The notes beneath the pieces are model-generated. The model was given only the letters and a program-made list of their open reading frames with translations, was not told the origin of the DNA and made no database searches. Positions 1 through 11,539 of a stretch of DNA of 64,000 nucleotides are shown here, piece after piece. Made by a program: the position numbers and the translations under genes. How positions within the stretch are numbered: the first letter of the stretch is position 1; each line of letters starts with the position of its first letter. Location: NCBI GenBank assembly GCA_034769895.1, contig JAWRYS010000973.1:909001-973000 (forward strand), given 5' to 3'. This stretch comes from Magicicada septendecula. Lineage: Eukaryota > Arthropoda > Insecta > Hemiptera > Cicadidae.

Positions 1-2369
1 TTCCCGCAGCCGTCGTGCTTGAGGACTTGTTTGTTTTGGGTCAACCATGTTGCCCTTTTGGGGTGAGGGTGTGCCGAACTGGCTTCGGCAAAGTATTATT
101 ATTATTTTAAAAACGAGCGCCGCTGACGTCACGCAAGGCCACACTGTTACGATTGTTGTTGCCGGTCGGTTATACACACAAACGGTTGTGCAGCTACGCA
201 ATACAGCTGGCGCTGCCAGCCAGCTGTGTCTGTACATTCCTGCATTCGGAGGTTACTTGGCTGGACCGAAACGTTGTATCGGCCTCATTTCTGCTTGATC
301 CTCCAACCTGTTCATCTGGTCTCGGCTGGCGGCAAACTTCTATCCAGGACTTCCGAACCTATCACTATGATAGGCTAGATAAAGTGTTGTTCCAGGTACG
401 TGCAAGTCTGCGGGTTCTGAAAATATTCTAACCCCAAATATATTTTGTGTTTCAGCTTTCATTATGAGTTATGCTTGTGTGTGTGTGTGCGTATAGAGCA
501 GTTTTTAATCTGGGCATTAATGCTATTACAAAATCAAATTAAATTAAATTTAATTAAATTATGAATGTGAGAGTCGTGGGTCAAGTTGATTTCAATAGAG
601 AATATGCTAATGTATCTTGCACTCAGCTGTTTTGATGTAATTAATAACTACGAAAGACACAGCAAATCAATTTGAATATTTCAATGAAACATTAAGAAAG
701 TAATTGCTAGACGAGCTTAATACTGTTTAATCTGAATTAGTGGCGATGTGTGTGTGCGCTGTTGCTGCTTAAAGTTAGTGTTGGTATTTAATGTGGACGG
801 CCTAAGTGGCGTGATTTTCTTTATGACACCCTCTACAACCTATTGTATGTCCAGGTGCTCGACCAAGGGCGAGATGGGTGTCAGGGGTGGACGAACATCT
901 GTCCACCCTAATGGCAGAGACGATCTTATAGCCACAATGCCGTCAGTCGAGGACTTTTCTAATGCTAAGCTGCACCAGGGACTTGTGACACGACTGTGAC
1001 ATCACTGATCCGCGCCTATACGAACTAAGTACACCGGACAATCCAGGTGGGAAAATTCTGATTATCTATTTCTCTCTCTCTCTACAACATGTGAATGCAC
1101 AGAAGCCGCCAGAAGCTCACTCGTGAAGTTCTGAACATTATACTCTAGCACAAACTCTCGTGTTCAATTATGTTATTGCATGTGTGAACATTACCACAGT
1201 ACACCTAATGAAGTATCTTATAACTGTATAATGTGTAAGAAGTTACACACATACACACACATCCGCAGTTTGCTGTAAGATCTAACTTTCATCTAATTAA
1301 GACCATTAGGGAGTTAATTAGCTCGTGCTATCATGTCATCTGGTCATGGCTGAGTTTTAATAACGTAGCGGGGGTTGTCTGATGCTGTAGATGAGAAACG
1401 ATTTTCTTTCACACACATACTTAACGCTTAATGATTAAGGTAAGGGGTCGTTTGGCTGGTTGAGTTTCGGGGCGGTCACTTACATTCTCTGGTGTGAACT
1501 ATGCTTGTGAATATGCTGGCAAATCTATGCTTAGGAGCTGAGATATTCCATTTACGTTGTCATTTATATTTGTATCTATCTATACATATTAGGGTTCCTT
1601 CATTTACTGTAGTTGGAATGGGTTTAGGAGGAGGTTAGTGTTGAAATGAGGGATGTTTTGTTATTCATGTCGTATATGTGTTTGTGCGTGTAATTTTACT
1701 ATATATATATTTTTTGGGGGGGAATATGTAACGGATTTAAAAAAGAGAATAACCATAAATGTGCTTACTGAGACAACAGGCTAGCCTATTTGATATTATA
1801 CAACACTGATGGATTAGTATTGCTTTATGAATGAGATTATTACTAACTTTGACTCATACATAATCAGGCAGAAATTTTTGCAATTAGTTTAATATCAATT
1901 CACTTACTTTGTGACTTTATGAATTAATGGATATACATATATATACATATATATATATATAATTCTGCCTTTAATGGTTTGCTCACACAATCACGAACTT
2001 GTCATGTATGTAAAATCTTACAGGTTGAATAAAGCACACGCTTGTCGGTTAAAAGAGTTTTTCATTTGCAAGTCCTGTCATTCACCTGGGGGGACATGTC
2101 TGTAATTGTATTTGGGCCTTGCACACTTTTGCTTCCTCTTGGTTTTTTCTTTACCTAGTTCTAAATATGATGTCTCTCCCCTTTTACAAAAAAAAACTTA
2201 ATAAAAATAAAATTAAATAAAATTCAAAAAAATTACAAAACTTAGAAAAATAAAAAGGGGGGTTTCATTCCTACAAGCTTCTACAACAAAGTTTAAAAAA
2301 AAATTTGACCGCTCTCACCCTTAAAGGGTTGAAAAACGCCCCTAAAAGGTTAAAAATATAAACAAACGT
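1..2369. other. Unassigned non-coding DNA
   Basis: I find no convincing gene. The first 430 bases are richer in GC than the rest and hold two overlapping short frames without recognisable domains. A short GT run lies near 473-492. The frame at 748-999 shows no family motif. An AT-alternating stretch is at 1935-1962. From about 1000 onward the sequence is ordinary AT-rich spacer. Confidence 0.5.
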
Positions 2370-2835
2370 TAGGACACTGTTTAAAGCCCTCGACATGGGT
2401 ATATATAGGTTTTTTGGGTCGCTAATCACGACTCCGAGGTCAGACTGCACGTGTGGAGCAAAGGAGTGGTTTTAAGGGCGAAAATAGCCAAAATTAGGAG
2501 TTGATAATATAATATTTCGCTCGAAAGCTTTCTACATGGGTATATATAGGTCTTTTGGGTCGCTGATCACGATTCCAAGGTCAGACTGCACTTTTTTGTG
2601 TGTAAAGGGGTGGTTCTAAGGGCGAAAATAACCAAAAATAGGGGTTGATAACTTAATACTTTGCTCGAAAGCTCTCGACATGGTTATATATAGGTTTTTT
2701 TGGCTGCTGATCACGATTCCGAGGTCAGACTGCACTTGTGGTGCAAAGGGGTGGTTTTAAGGGGCGAAAATAGCTAAAATTAGGGGTTGATAACATAATA
2801 TTTCGCTCGAAAGGTCTCGATATGTGTATATATAC
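2370..2835. repeat. Tandem array, ~142-bp unit, about 3.2 copies
   Basis: Three full units and one partial unit repeat the pattern 'cgacatgggtatatatagg', then 'gatcacgattccgaggtcag', then 'ggttttaagggcgaaaata'. Equivalent points fall near 2391, 2532, 2676 and 2818, so the period is 141-144 bases. Units differ by scattered substitutions, so this is not a very recent expansion. No ORF spans it. It may be a satellite fragment or the internal array of a transposon whose ends I cannot see. Confidence 0.8.
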
Positions 2836-4099
2836 AGTAGGTTAAAATTCAAATTCCGCGAAAAAATAACAATTAATAAAAAAATATATTTATCTTATAA
2901 ACTATAATATACAAAATACTTCATACTGATTATTTATTTTCGACTTCCACTTAGTAGCCGTTGATAAAGTAAGAAGTTACCGAATTTTATCATCGTTGAG
3001 CGCTCACATTTTTGACCATAACTCGGTTACCTTTAAAGATAAAAAATTAAAAAAAATATGTTTTGTACAAAATTAAAAGGGCTACAACTTTTTTAGGATG
3101 AATCATAGTCAAAAAACCTACTGTTTCTAAGATATTGTACTTAGAAACAAAAATATTGTATCATAAAATCTTATAAACACACCTTTTAACAGTTGTAACT
3201 TGTCGAAAAATACTTTAAAAAACATGAAATAAGAAAAAAATTATTCGCCTTTCTATGAGCTATATTTTTTGTCAATATCCGTTTTTTGATAAAACGCTTT
3301 GTTTTCAAGATATTTTTTGAAAACCACAAATTTGCTCTGAAATCAAAAAAATTAAATTTACGTAATCGGTACGCATTTCTGATCTATAATACATACAAAA
3401 AAATTGGGGACAATCCTAATATTATAGACAATCTAAATCTACAATATCTCGCACCAATATGCAAAACTGACAAAATGCGACCATTTTATTTTTGATTTAA
3501 AAAAAAATTTAAGAATTTTTATTATTTTGCTCTGTAACTTCGTTGTTTTTTCAAGATATGCAAAATATCGACTTACCATTTTATAGGAAATTTCAAGAGC
3601 TTTCATCTATTAACAATATCATTGCAATTTGCGTTATTTTTCATTTATAAATATCAAGTTTAATTTCGCTTCTTCAGTTAAAAAAATTAAGAGTTGACAT
3701 TTTATTTATAGCATATCTCGATAACGATTCAATATATGGGGACAAAAAAAAGTGAAAATTGTTCCCTATTGAATTAGCTTTTATTTGGACTCTTATAAGG
3801 TTTTCCGGAAAGTTGATAGTTTTCGAGTACAGTACGAAAAACACTCCAAAAACATTGAATTTTTCCCAAAAAAACGCAATATTGAAGTCTAAATAACTAA
3901 AAAACAGCGCATTTTTTTAAAAACTGTATTCTATATTATTTACTTAGAATTTGATTATCTATCGATTCCTGAGGATAGTTTAATTTTTTCTTTTTACCCT
4001 CGAAAAAGGGGTTAAAACACCCTTAAATTGAAAAGCGGCAAAAAATTATTTTTTAACTTTTTTCTATGAGGTTTAAGGAAGACAATACAAAACAATTAC
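2836..4099. other. AT-rich non-coding stretch
   Basis: About 1.26 kb of very AT-rich sequence with many A runs. Loosely repeated phrases such as 'aagatattg', 'gttgtaactt' and 'catatctcgataacg' suggest an old degenerate dispersed repeat. The 69-residue frame at 3286-3495 is lysine, asparagine and phenylalanine rich, as expected by chance in this composition, and has no domain. I see no gene. Confidence 0.5.
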
Positions 4100-4339
4100 G
4101 AAAATCCATGGAGTCTTTCTACAATTCCATAGAAAAATCCCCATTGAATAGACTATTACCGCCGGCTTCAGTGTTATAAGGACTTCGGGTTGCCGCGCTG
4201 TAATGCTGTGTTCCAAGGTTGTTTGGTGCAAACATTTTGGCCGTGCCTCCGACGGCCATCTTTAGTGCAGAAGGCTGCAAAACACTGACAAAGGTTTCGT
4301 AGTCACTGACCACTGAACTGTGGTTAAGGCTAGTGACTG
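4100..4339 (-). mobile_element. Inverted PLE terminal segment, outer part
   Basis: On the minus strand this matches the end of the PLE fragment near 9455-9543 (shared features: 'ctagccttaaccac', 'cagtggt', 'gactacgaaacctttgtcag', 'ttttgcag'). It continues past the point where the 9.5-kb copy is truncated. It ends exactly where the Jockey element begins, and the same arm resumes at 8655, so the LINE interrupted it. A decayed hammerhead-like core lies at 4228-4275. The 64-residue minus frame at 4119-4313 crosses this repeat and is probably not a gene. Confidence 0.75.
4228..4275 (-). ncRNA. Decayed hammerhead-ribozyme-like motif of a PLE
   Basis: The minus strand carries CTAAAGA where hammerheads have CTGANGA, then a clear stem II (GGCCGT...ACGGCC), then AAAA where GAAA is expected. 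Two core positions are changed, so I expect no self-cleavage. The layout matches the intact motif at 57262-57320, which is why I treat it as a relic and not chance. Confidence 0.5.
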
Positions 4340-4495
4340 ACTTGACTGTCTGGGCTGTGCGGTTGTGCGTCGCAGAGACGAACCGCTAGGTATCTGAGTT
4401 CCGAGCTACCTTCTGGAGCTCCTGTCTCCTGGCCCTGCCCAAGTAGGGCGTGTGCTCTATAGCAGGCCGACTCTCGGCTGTTGTGCTAGCCTAAA

Positions 4496-4840
4496 CTAGC
4501 GCAGTATACACCGAGGACGTTTCCACAAATCACCTGAACGTATACGGTACCTGCCCAGCCCAGCCACTAGAGGATTGTCTGGAAACCTCGCCGCACGTGC
4601 ATAAAATTTGCGTGCAAGCCGCCTGAATGTTTCGTCTAAGGAGCGGACGCCAAGTCCTCTCCTTAGAAGGCGTGATGAGAAGCGACGGGGGACTTTAGCC
4701 GCTAGTCGAAGAACCCTGTCGAGGACGGTCTGCAACTTCTTTTTATTCATTGCGGCGAGGTAACCCCAAGCCTGGCAGACGTAGGTAATGACCGGCAGCA
4801 GATACACACCGACGATCATCCTGCCCAATTTCCTGGTCAT
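4496..4840 (-). pseudogene. Jockey ORF2, C-terminal region
   Basis: A 114-residue segment holding the post-RT 'thumb' style sequence of Jockey-like LINEs (LLPVITYVCQAWGYL, followed by a basic helix-rich stretch). It is separated from the RT frame by a frameshift and about 270 bases in other frames. It ends about 150 bases before the inferred element end; that remainder is probably the 3' untranslated region. Confidence 0.75.
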
Positions 4841-5110
4841 GGCTGAGCTGATCAGGAGTGGAAACAGTAAGCTCAGACGAGCGGATGCTCGCTTATGAAC
4901 TGTCTGAGCGTGGATACGCTAGGTGAGCCGACGGTCGAGGTGTAATCCGAGGTACTTAACCTCTTTGGACCAGCGCAAGTACGTTTTGCCGATACGTAAC
5001 TGCCTAACAGGCTTCTTCCGTCGCTTCGAGAATTCGACTGCTACAATCTTGGTAGCGTTGAGTTGCACTCTCCAATTTTCAGTCCAATCCCCGAGCGTGT
5101 CGAGCTGGCG

Positions 5111-6368
5111 CTACAATCGTAAGACGGCTCTCTCTACATGACGATCGGCCGTAAATACGGCCTTGCCGTCCGCAAAGAGGGCCACCTGGACTCCTGGCTG
5201 TCTCGGCACGTCGTTGACGTAGAGTGAGAACAGAAGGGGGTCAGGAACACTACCTTGAGGGACGCCGGCTGTGATTCGTCTCTCGGAAGAGACTGAATCT
5301 CCAACTCTCACGCAGAAGGTCCTCTCCGTCAGAAAGCTAGCAACCAGATGCAGGTAGCAGTCCGGGAGCTGGACTTCCCTAAGCTTGAATAATAGGCCAT
5401 CATGCCATACGCTGTCGAAGGGTTTTTCAACATGTAAGAAACAGCCAACGGTCCGTTCTCTCCGACACCCGGCTTCCGTGACGTATTCCACCATTCTCAT
5501 CAGTTGATGAGTGGTCGAATGCCCCACACGGAAGCCGAACTGTTCGGGGACCAGCACGTCAAAGTTGGTTAGATGTTCTCGTACACGACGCTGCACGAGG
5601 CGCTCAAAAACCTTGGACGTAGCGGAGAGTAGGCTGATAGGCCGGAGGTTGTCGGGGCGGGAAGCATCCTTTCCCTGCTTCGGGATCACGATGACCGTCT
5701 TCGCCATTTCTTGGGAAAGTAGGCCAGTCTGAGACACGCGTTGAACAAGTCAGTCAAGAATTGAACTCCAGGCTCGGGAAGAAGTCGTAGAGCGGTGTTC
5801 GTAACACCGTCCGGTCCTAGAGATTTTCTTGGCAGAAGTTCAGCGAGCCGATCTGAGACATCTTTCAAAGAGATGGGTTCGGGCTCCGCCGTGATCGGAA
5901 GAGACAGAAAGTCTTCCACAGCCATCTCGACTTGTTCGTCGAAGTCCCAGTCCATGGGCGGGTTGGGAGCGAACTGTCGCTCGAAACACAAGCCCAAGTA
6001 CTCGGCCTTCTCCTCCCAGCCCAGGAGTCGTCCGAACGGTCCAACAATGGCGGGGAGTGGAGGTCGTCGCCTCCGTCCCGTCAATGCGGAAGGTATTCTG
6101 TACCGGTGACTTTGCGGGTCCGTATCCCCAACTAGTCTCTTGGTCCACGAATAGTTCGGGCCACAGCGAGTTCCCAACAGCTACGTCGGAACGCTTTCAG
6201 ACTGCCACGCAGTCGTCCGGTGAGCCGATTGTATGCTGCCTTATCGGCTGGATCACGGGTCCTCTGCCAACGTTTCCGGAAGTAATTCCTCTCGCGAGCG
6301 AGAAGAGCGACTTCCTCAGGGATGCGTTGGTAGTCAGGCGAGAAACCAGCTCGCTTACGTGAAGACAC
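5111..6368 (-). pseudogene. Jockey ORF2, reverse transcriptase domain (inactivated)
   Basis: The RT is split over frames 6368-6132, 6177-5686 and 5737-5111. Recognisable blocks are the LGPDGVTN segment, NLRPISLLSATSKVFERLV, EQFGFRVGHSTTHQL, FDSVWHDGLLFKL and GVPQGSVPDPLLFSLYVND. Two of the three catalytic aspartates appear changed: block A reads CFLHVEKPFD, with histidine where aspartate is usual, and block C reads LFADG in place of the [YF]ADD motif. With the frameshifts this makes the enzyme inactive. Confidence 0.88.
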
Positions 6369-6461
6369 GCCTATAGCCGCGATGATTGCCTCTTCGATTC
6401 CCGATACTGCTTCGTCTAGGAGGCGAACGGAATCGAGTGGGGCCGCTGACGGTAATCTAAG

Positions 6462-7232
6462 TCACAAGGCCGGGCCGTAGCGGTCCCAATCGATAACCTT
6501 CTTCTTGTTAGAATGTGCATAGGCGTGGTGGGTAGCGATGTGGACCAAGATGGGGTTGTGGTCGGATGTCAGCTTCGTAAGCGAGAATACCTCGACCGGA
6601 CAGACAATTCCTTGAGTCACCGCAGTATCCAGAACATCGGGAGCCGCGTGAGGTAGTGTCGGAAAGAACGTGGGTTGCGCTGGACCAAATACCATCGCCC
6701 GGCGCGATTCAACATAACTCAGAAAGCGCCTCCCGTTCGGAGTAGTCAAGCGACTATTCCAAACGCGATGCTTGCAATTCAGATCGCCGGCCAAAATTAC
6801 CCTTCGGTGGGAATCGAAGATGACGTCCAGGTCGCCGACAAGGAGTTCAGCTTGTGGGGGCTTGTATGCTGAAACCACGAGGACGCCGCCAAGAGCTCCG
6901 TGGACCTCAATGGCGGTGGCCTCTAGGTGAGCCCGCTGCGGCAAAACGACACGATGATGACCGATTGAGGTCCTCACAGTGATCGCCGTGCCGCCTCCAT
7001 GTCGGCCAACTCGGTCATCCCGATAGACCACGTAATTTGGTAATCGAAACCGGTTCGCCGGAGTCAAGTGGGTTTCCGTGAGGGGAAGTACGTCGGGTTT
7101 GAACCGAGCCAGGAATTCTACAAGGTCGGAATTCTTGGAACCGATGGAGTTAGCATTCCAGGCTATGAGTGAGAGGTCTCGTCTAAGGGCTCTTACAGAC
7201 CTATGACCTATGACATTACAAGCTTCCACCAA
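6462..7232 (-). pseudogene. Jockey ORF2, apurinic-type endonuclease domain
   Basis: A 256-residue open segment with the landmarks of the endonuclease/exonuclease/phosphatase fold used by LINEs to nick target DNA: WNANS (residues 25-29), TETHL (52-56), the GDLN motif (149-152), an aspartate-containing segment at 199-202, and SDHNP (223-227) near the C-terminus. The domain looks catalytically plausible. The apparent start lies in the copied 42-bp segment beside an AT repeat, so the true ORF2 start is probably lost. Downstream RT sequence is out of frame. Confidence 0.85.
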
Positions 7233-7237
7233 GCTTG

Positions 7238-7278
<41 letters not shown>

Positions 7279-7320
7279 GGCTCTTACAGACCTATGACCT
7301 ATGACATTACAAGCTTCCAT
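7188..7320. repeat. 42-bp direct duplication flanking an AT microsatellite
   Basis: The segment beginning GGGCTCTTACAGACCTATGA and ending ACATTACAAGCTTCCA occurs near 7188-7228 and again near 7277-7319. Between the copies is a pure TA alternation at about 7239-7274. The duplication lies at the junction of ORF1 and ORF2 of the Jockey element and is not expected in a functional copy. Replication slippage or break repair could explain it. Confidence 0.85.
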
Positions 7321-7441
7321 CAAGAGCATGAATCTCTCAGTTGGGTCGGTAGTTTTTTCCAGGCGGTCTCGGATGGACCTGAAGGTGGATGCGACTTTCT
7401 TGAGGTCGTAGCCAGACAGAAAGTCGCGGACGAACTGTGCG

Positions 7442-8641
7442 TCATCGGATATGACGGTCTGGCTGTTTGCCTGGAAACTGAGGCAGCGTAAGAGCGACCA
7501 GGTTTAACGGCAGATCGGGTCTTGTTGGTGGAAGCCACAGGACCAGGGGAGTCGAGTTTGATGTAGCGACAGGAAAAGTACGCTGTTGCGCTTCGTCGGA
7601 CTTGTAACGGGAAGCAGGACTTTTCTTGGGCTGTGGGCAGGCAGGAGCTCGGGGCCGAGCATCCGGTGTGGTTATCCCTTTTGTGTTGTTTTTAGTTTTG
7701 CCTGCTCGCGGATATCGCGGAGGTGGCAGTCGTGGCGAGGCTACCTCTGGTTCAGAGGCGGGAGTTGGTGGTTCCGCGGAGGTGGAGGGTTGATTCTCCG
7801 GCTCCATAACTGAGATATTGGCTACAGGGCTTGCCTCTGCTACGGAAGGCGACGCGTTACGTGTTTGTGCCTTTGTAGGGGCTGGAGGTGGTGCCGGAGA
7901 GGGCGCGCGACGTGCCGGTGGTGCCTTTGGTTGGGGCTTAGCCTGTGTTTTAGGCTGCCTCTCTGATTGGGGCTGCAAAACTGGCTGCCTCGGCTTCGGG
8001 AGGGGCCCCTGCGGCTTTTGCTTCCGCAGGAGTTCCGCCCTGTAGACCGGGAAGTTACTATTATTTGCTGCATGGCCTTGGCCACAATAGATGAAGCGAA
8101 AATTAGACTTGTCTGCCACAGTGCAGGCCTGCGTGGAATGTCCCAAGGAACAACGTAAACAAGGAGGGGCACTGTGACAGACGTCGGTATGATGGCCGAA
8201 ACTCTAGTACCGGTGGCACTGCGCGAGCTTGCCCCGGGGGCGACTGGATTCCACCCTGACGCGGAAGCCAAACAGCCGCGTCACGTGGAATATCTTGTCT
8301 GCGGCCTCGCCCTTCCCGAGCTGGAGACGGACGAGTGGGAGAGGTACTCGGGTTTCTGAGTTGGTGAACAGGCGAAAAATTGCCTGCACCGGGTACCCGA
8401 GTTCAAGGAGTTCCAAAAGTATATCCTGGGGATCGATGTGCGCGTCAAGCCCACGCAGAATTACTGGCAAGGGCGTGATACGTTTGGGGGAGAAGGTATG
8501 GTATTGCAGGTTGTTAGACTGCAGAAAGGCCCCCACCAAGCGGTTGTCCTCGATCCGACGGACGACAACCGTGACCGTGTCACCTATATAAGGCGGCGAC
8601 ATTGGACACCCTGTGGACGAACAGGGGCGGCGCGCGACCAA
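7442..8641 (-). pseudogene. Jockey ORF1, gag-like nucleic-acid-binding protein (broken)
   Basis: Read on the minus strand across at least three frames: 8641-8204, 8271-7840 and 8146-7442. The first part resembles the pre-zinc-knuckle domain of Jockey and TART-like Gag proteins (a segment with GYPVQAIFRLF and GFRVRVESS). The next part has cysteine-histidine-spaced remnants (near 'YCGQGHAANNSNFPVYRAEL') consistent with decayed CCHC knuckles. The remainder is a proline, alanine, lysine and glutamine-rich tail typical of these proteins. In the family the product coats element RNA. The frame changes mean no intact protein. The assignment rests on order and composition more than on strong motif matches. 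Confidence 0.7.
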
Positions 8642-8654
8642 CAGCGGTAACAGC

Positions 8655-9545
8655 GGCTAGTGACTGTGAGTAGGACACGCATATTTATAAACTTTTGGGT
8701 GTCCGTATGAAGTTGTTGTCTGACACCACCAGCCAATCGGAAGAAAGGCAAGCTCTTAGTGGTTCGTGACAACTCGCGTCCAAAGAGCACTCAAGGAGAG
8801 AGACTCGCCCCGCCGATTCATTGCAATAAATAAACGTACAGTCCGGCCGAGAAGAACAGCCTGCCTGGTGGAGTCGGTGTCTCAGGAGAATGTTGGCTTC
8901 ACTCTGTGTTACCATATATCCATGGGTGACTGATCGAATTGGTAGGTTGCTGAGCCGGCACGGGGTGAGACCAATCTTCAAACCGACGAAGACAATCCAG
9001 CAGTATCTGATACCAGTGAAAGACATCAGAGACCCGCCCACGTTGTGCGGAGTATATGGAGTTCCTTGCTCATGCGGCCAGTTGTACACCGGATCTACTA
9101 AACGCAGTGGCCACGCCCGAGTTGACGAACACAGACGCTACTTTCGTTTGAAGCAGCCGGAAAAGTCTGCTATAGCGGAGCATGCACTCGCCAATGCCGA
9201 CCATCGCATACTCTTTGAAGAGACGAGGCTTCTGTCGTCGGTGAGTGTGTATTCCCCTCGCCTGCGTATGGAGTATGTCCAGATTCAGAAACATGCATCT
9301 ATTGCAATAAATCGGCGGGGTGAGTCTTTCTCATTGAGTGCTCTTTGGACGTGAGTTGTGGTGAACCAATAAGAATTTGCCTTTCTTTTGATTGGCTGGT
9401 GGTGTCAGACAACAATTTATTGAGGACACCCAATAGTTTATAAATATGGGTGTCCTACTCAGAGCCACTAGCCCTAACCACTGTTCAGTGGTTACTGACT
9501 ATGAAACCTTTATCAGTGTTTTGCAGTCTTCTGCACGGTGAAGAT
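8655..9545 (+). mobile_element. Penelope-like element fragment with inverted terminal arms
   Basis: The inner left arm (8655-8835) is the reverse complement of 9303-9455. Both share the ATTGCAATAAAT, CAAAGAGCACTC, CAGCCAAT, TTTATAAA and GTCCTACTC features. Between the arms is the C-terminal part of a PLE protein on the plus strand. Partial inverted terminal copies that include the end of the ORF are typical of PLEs. The full left arm continues at 4100-4339, beyond the Jockey insertion. The right arm stops at about 9543, just inside the predicted ribozyme. Confidence 0.85.
8890..9354 (+). pseudogene. PLE C-terminal region with GIY-YIG endonuclease
   Basis: The 154-residue frame contains the linker motif RPIFKPTKTIQQYL followed by CGVYGVPCSCGQLYTGSTKR, a GIY-YIG-type nuclease start with the characteristic cysteine cluster of Penelope-group elements. 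It continues with an arginine-rich helix (VDEHRRYF) and EHAL. In the family this domain nicks target DNA during retrotransposition. The RT domain is absent, so this is a 5'-truncated copy. Confidence 0.85.
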
Positions 9546-9559
9546 AAGAAAGCTTTTAG

Positions 9560-9790
9560 TATCTGGAACACCTCATGAGAAATGAACATAAATTTCACTT
9601 ATTGCAGTCCATACTACAGGGAAAAGTGTTTGGAAAGAGAGGAGTTAGGCGACTGAGAATCTCATGGCTGAGAAATTTAAGGACCTCGTTTGGCATGAAT
9701 ACAACTGACTTATCCCGTGCAGCGGTACAGAAAGTTAAAATAGTCTGTATGATATCCAACATCCGAAACGGATAGGAACTGGCAGAAGAA
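9560..9790 (+). pseudogene. LINE ORF C-terminal tail fragment
   Basis: The 66-residue frame at 9575-9775 has the look of the extreme C-terminus of insect non-LTR retrotransposon proteins: LLQSILQGKVFGKRGVRR, then RISWLRNLR, then RAAVQKVKI and NIRNG. This end part usually follows the RT thumb. Nothing upstream in frame continues it, so it is a short 3' fragment next to the truncated PLE arm. Confidence 0.7.
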
Positions 9791-11530
9791 GACCCAGAAA
9801 TTAGATTCTAACAATCACAATAATTGTTGTTTTTTAAGTAATAAATTGATGACACATAATATGAAAATACAAATAGAGAGGTAATTATGAAAATCTGAGA
9901 TTGAACTGTCTGGTCTATGCATATGTCAAATTGGTAGCTGTTTACTTGAAAACTCGTATTTACTTTTGGACAATAACAATTCGTTGATGTATATCGACGC
10001 AATAAATAAACGAAACGCCTTTTGTCGTTGAAACCGAGTTGTAGACTTTAAAAACTGTCGCGTAGTTTAATTGGCGACCACGTCAACTTGTTGTAGGGCT
10101 ATAAACCGTGTCAAAACAAATAGGTTTAGTATAGGCAATTCTGATATAAATATAATGCAGTAATTGATTAATAAATGAACACATTAAAATTAACTAAATG
10201 TGTAATTGTTTCTTCTAACATTTGTGTTCAATGTTAGTAATTTATTAAAAAACTTTTCATATTAAGTGGTTTATTTCAATATACAAAAAGAAGCCCATTT
10301 AACGTCGTTTCCCTAAATTGTATTATAAAATCAGTTGATCGCCGTTAAAACATAGCGACTACAAAAACGTACAAATTAAAATTACATTGCAAAAAACTGC
10401 TAATTAAGTAATTTAAAATAACTATGGATATTGAATAATAACGATTAATTACTAACAAGCCGCAAGACAGGCAAAAGATTACAGAAGTAAAATATATCAA
10501 GATAATCCCAGTACGGGTAGAGCATAAATCTAAAGCGAAATGCATTAGAGCCAATGAACCGTTTCATAAAGTTCATTCTACCGTGTCATTGTACGTGAGC
10601 CGGCTCTATTGTAGCGCTGATTGATTTAGTAAGCGTGCTCACACTTTACAACTCGTTTTGCCTTATTAATATCGCGATGTATTGATTACGTGTCGTGTGT
10701 TTGACATTACGTCTACTGCAATTAAGCTAATTGACTGTATTGTAGTGAGAGGGGGACCTTTGATAGTGACTTATGGAACTACTGAGGCGGAAAGAGACTG
10801 TAAATTGAGAAACGTCGCTGAACGTTGTATTAATAGTGTTTTGATAGGAAGTCGGTGATACGTAAGCCATAATTGGACGGCGATTAGCAATATTGTCCTC
10901 TCAATACACAGCGAATATAATATCCACAGCAGTCAATTGCTGTCTATGTCTAATTTTCTATGAAATATGTTATTGTAAGTAAATATTTCCCAACAACGTT
11001 AATTCCATTAAATAGGCTATATTGATCGGCTCAATGTTAGTATCGGCTGCCCATTTACAATATACAGATTCGTACAAACATTAGGCCCATTCATTACAAT
11101 ATAAGAAACGATACACTAGAGAGCTACTCTATGTAGAAAGTTTTCAAGAATGACGTAGTATATTGAAAGGATAGATAGGGTGAACACAACCTGAACTATT
11201 ATTATGCAAGCGTACAGCTTATACGCTCGGCTGAGTTTAGAGTAGGTGGCGCCACATGAAGGTGCTAAAAGCAAAGGCGAATCCCGAGAGCAAGCTGTTT
11301 CACATACCTTCTTATCTCTCATCTTTCGGAAATCGGCGGCGCTTTATTTGTCACCTGTCTTCCAATCAGAATGATATTGATCACTTGATTTGATCAAAGT
11401 CATTAACTTCACTTCGCTTGCAGTTCTGTGCGGTGTTTTAACAGCTGACTCACCGTCAATAAATTCATCGGTGCAGTAAATGTGAGTTGGCCATATAATT
11501 TCAGAAATCTTGGTATTTATTTAGGACTTC
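9791..11530. other. Unassigned AT-rich DNA
   Basis: About 1.7 kb with no supported gene. Short minus frames (9808-10002, 10345-10554, 11116-11322) have hydrophobic or random composition and no motif. I see no terminal repeats or tandem array. Confidence 0.5.
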
Positions 11531-11539
11531 ATAACTACG

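Larger units (their letters stand above)
4340..8654 (-). mobile_element. Jockey-clade-like non-LTR retrotransposon, degenerate full-length copy
   Basis: A 4.3-kb minus-strand LINE with the two-ORF layout of the Jockey group: ORF1 (8641 to about 7440) with proline-rich gag-like protein, then an endonuclease and reverse transcriptase ORF2 (about 7232 to 4496). It is bounded by a 12-bp direct repeat, GGCTAGTGACTG, at 4328-4339 and 8655-8666, read as the target-site duplication. The flanks rejoin into a continuous PLE arm, which supports these ends. GC content is clearly higher than the surroundings. Both ORFs are broken by frameshifts, key RT residues are lost, and a duplicated segment with an AT microsatellite lies between the ORFs. 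I see no poly-A tail at the 3' end near 4340. Confidence 0.88.

Noticed and set aside
235..290. Hammerhead-like 'accgaaacgttgtatcgg'
   Set aside because: The GAAAC part resembles PLE ends, but no CTGANGA core precedes it at the right distance and no PLE coding is adjacent.
5795..6362. Plus-strand ORFs over the Jockey RT
   Set aside because: Antisense shadows of the GC-rich LINE coding region, with no domain of their own.
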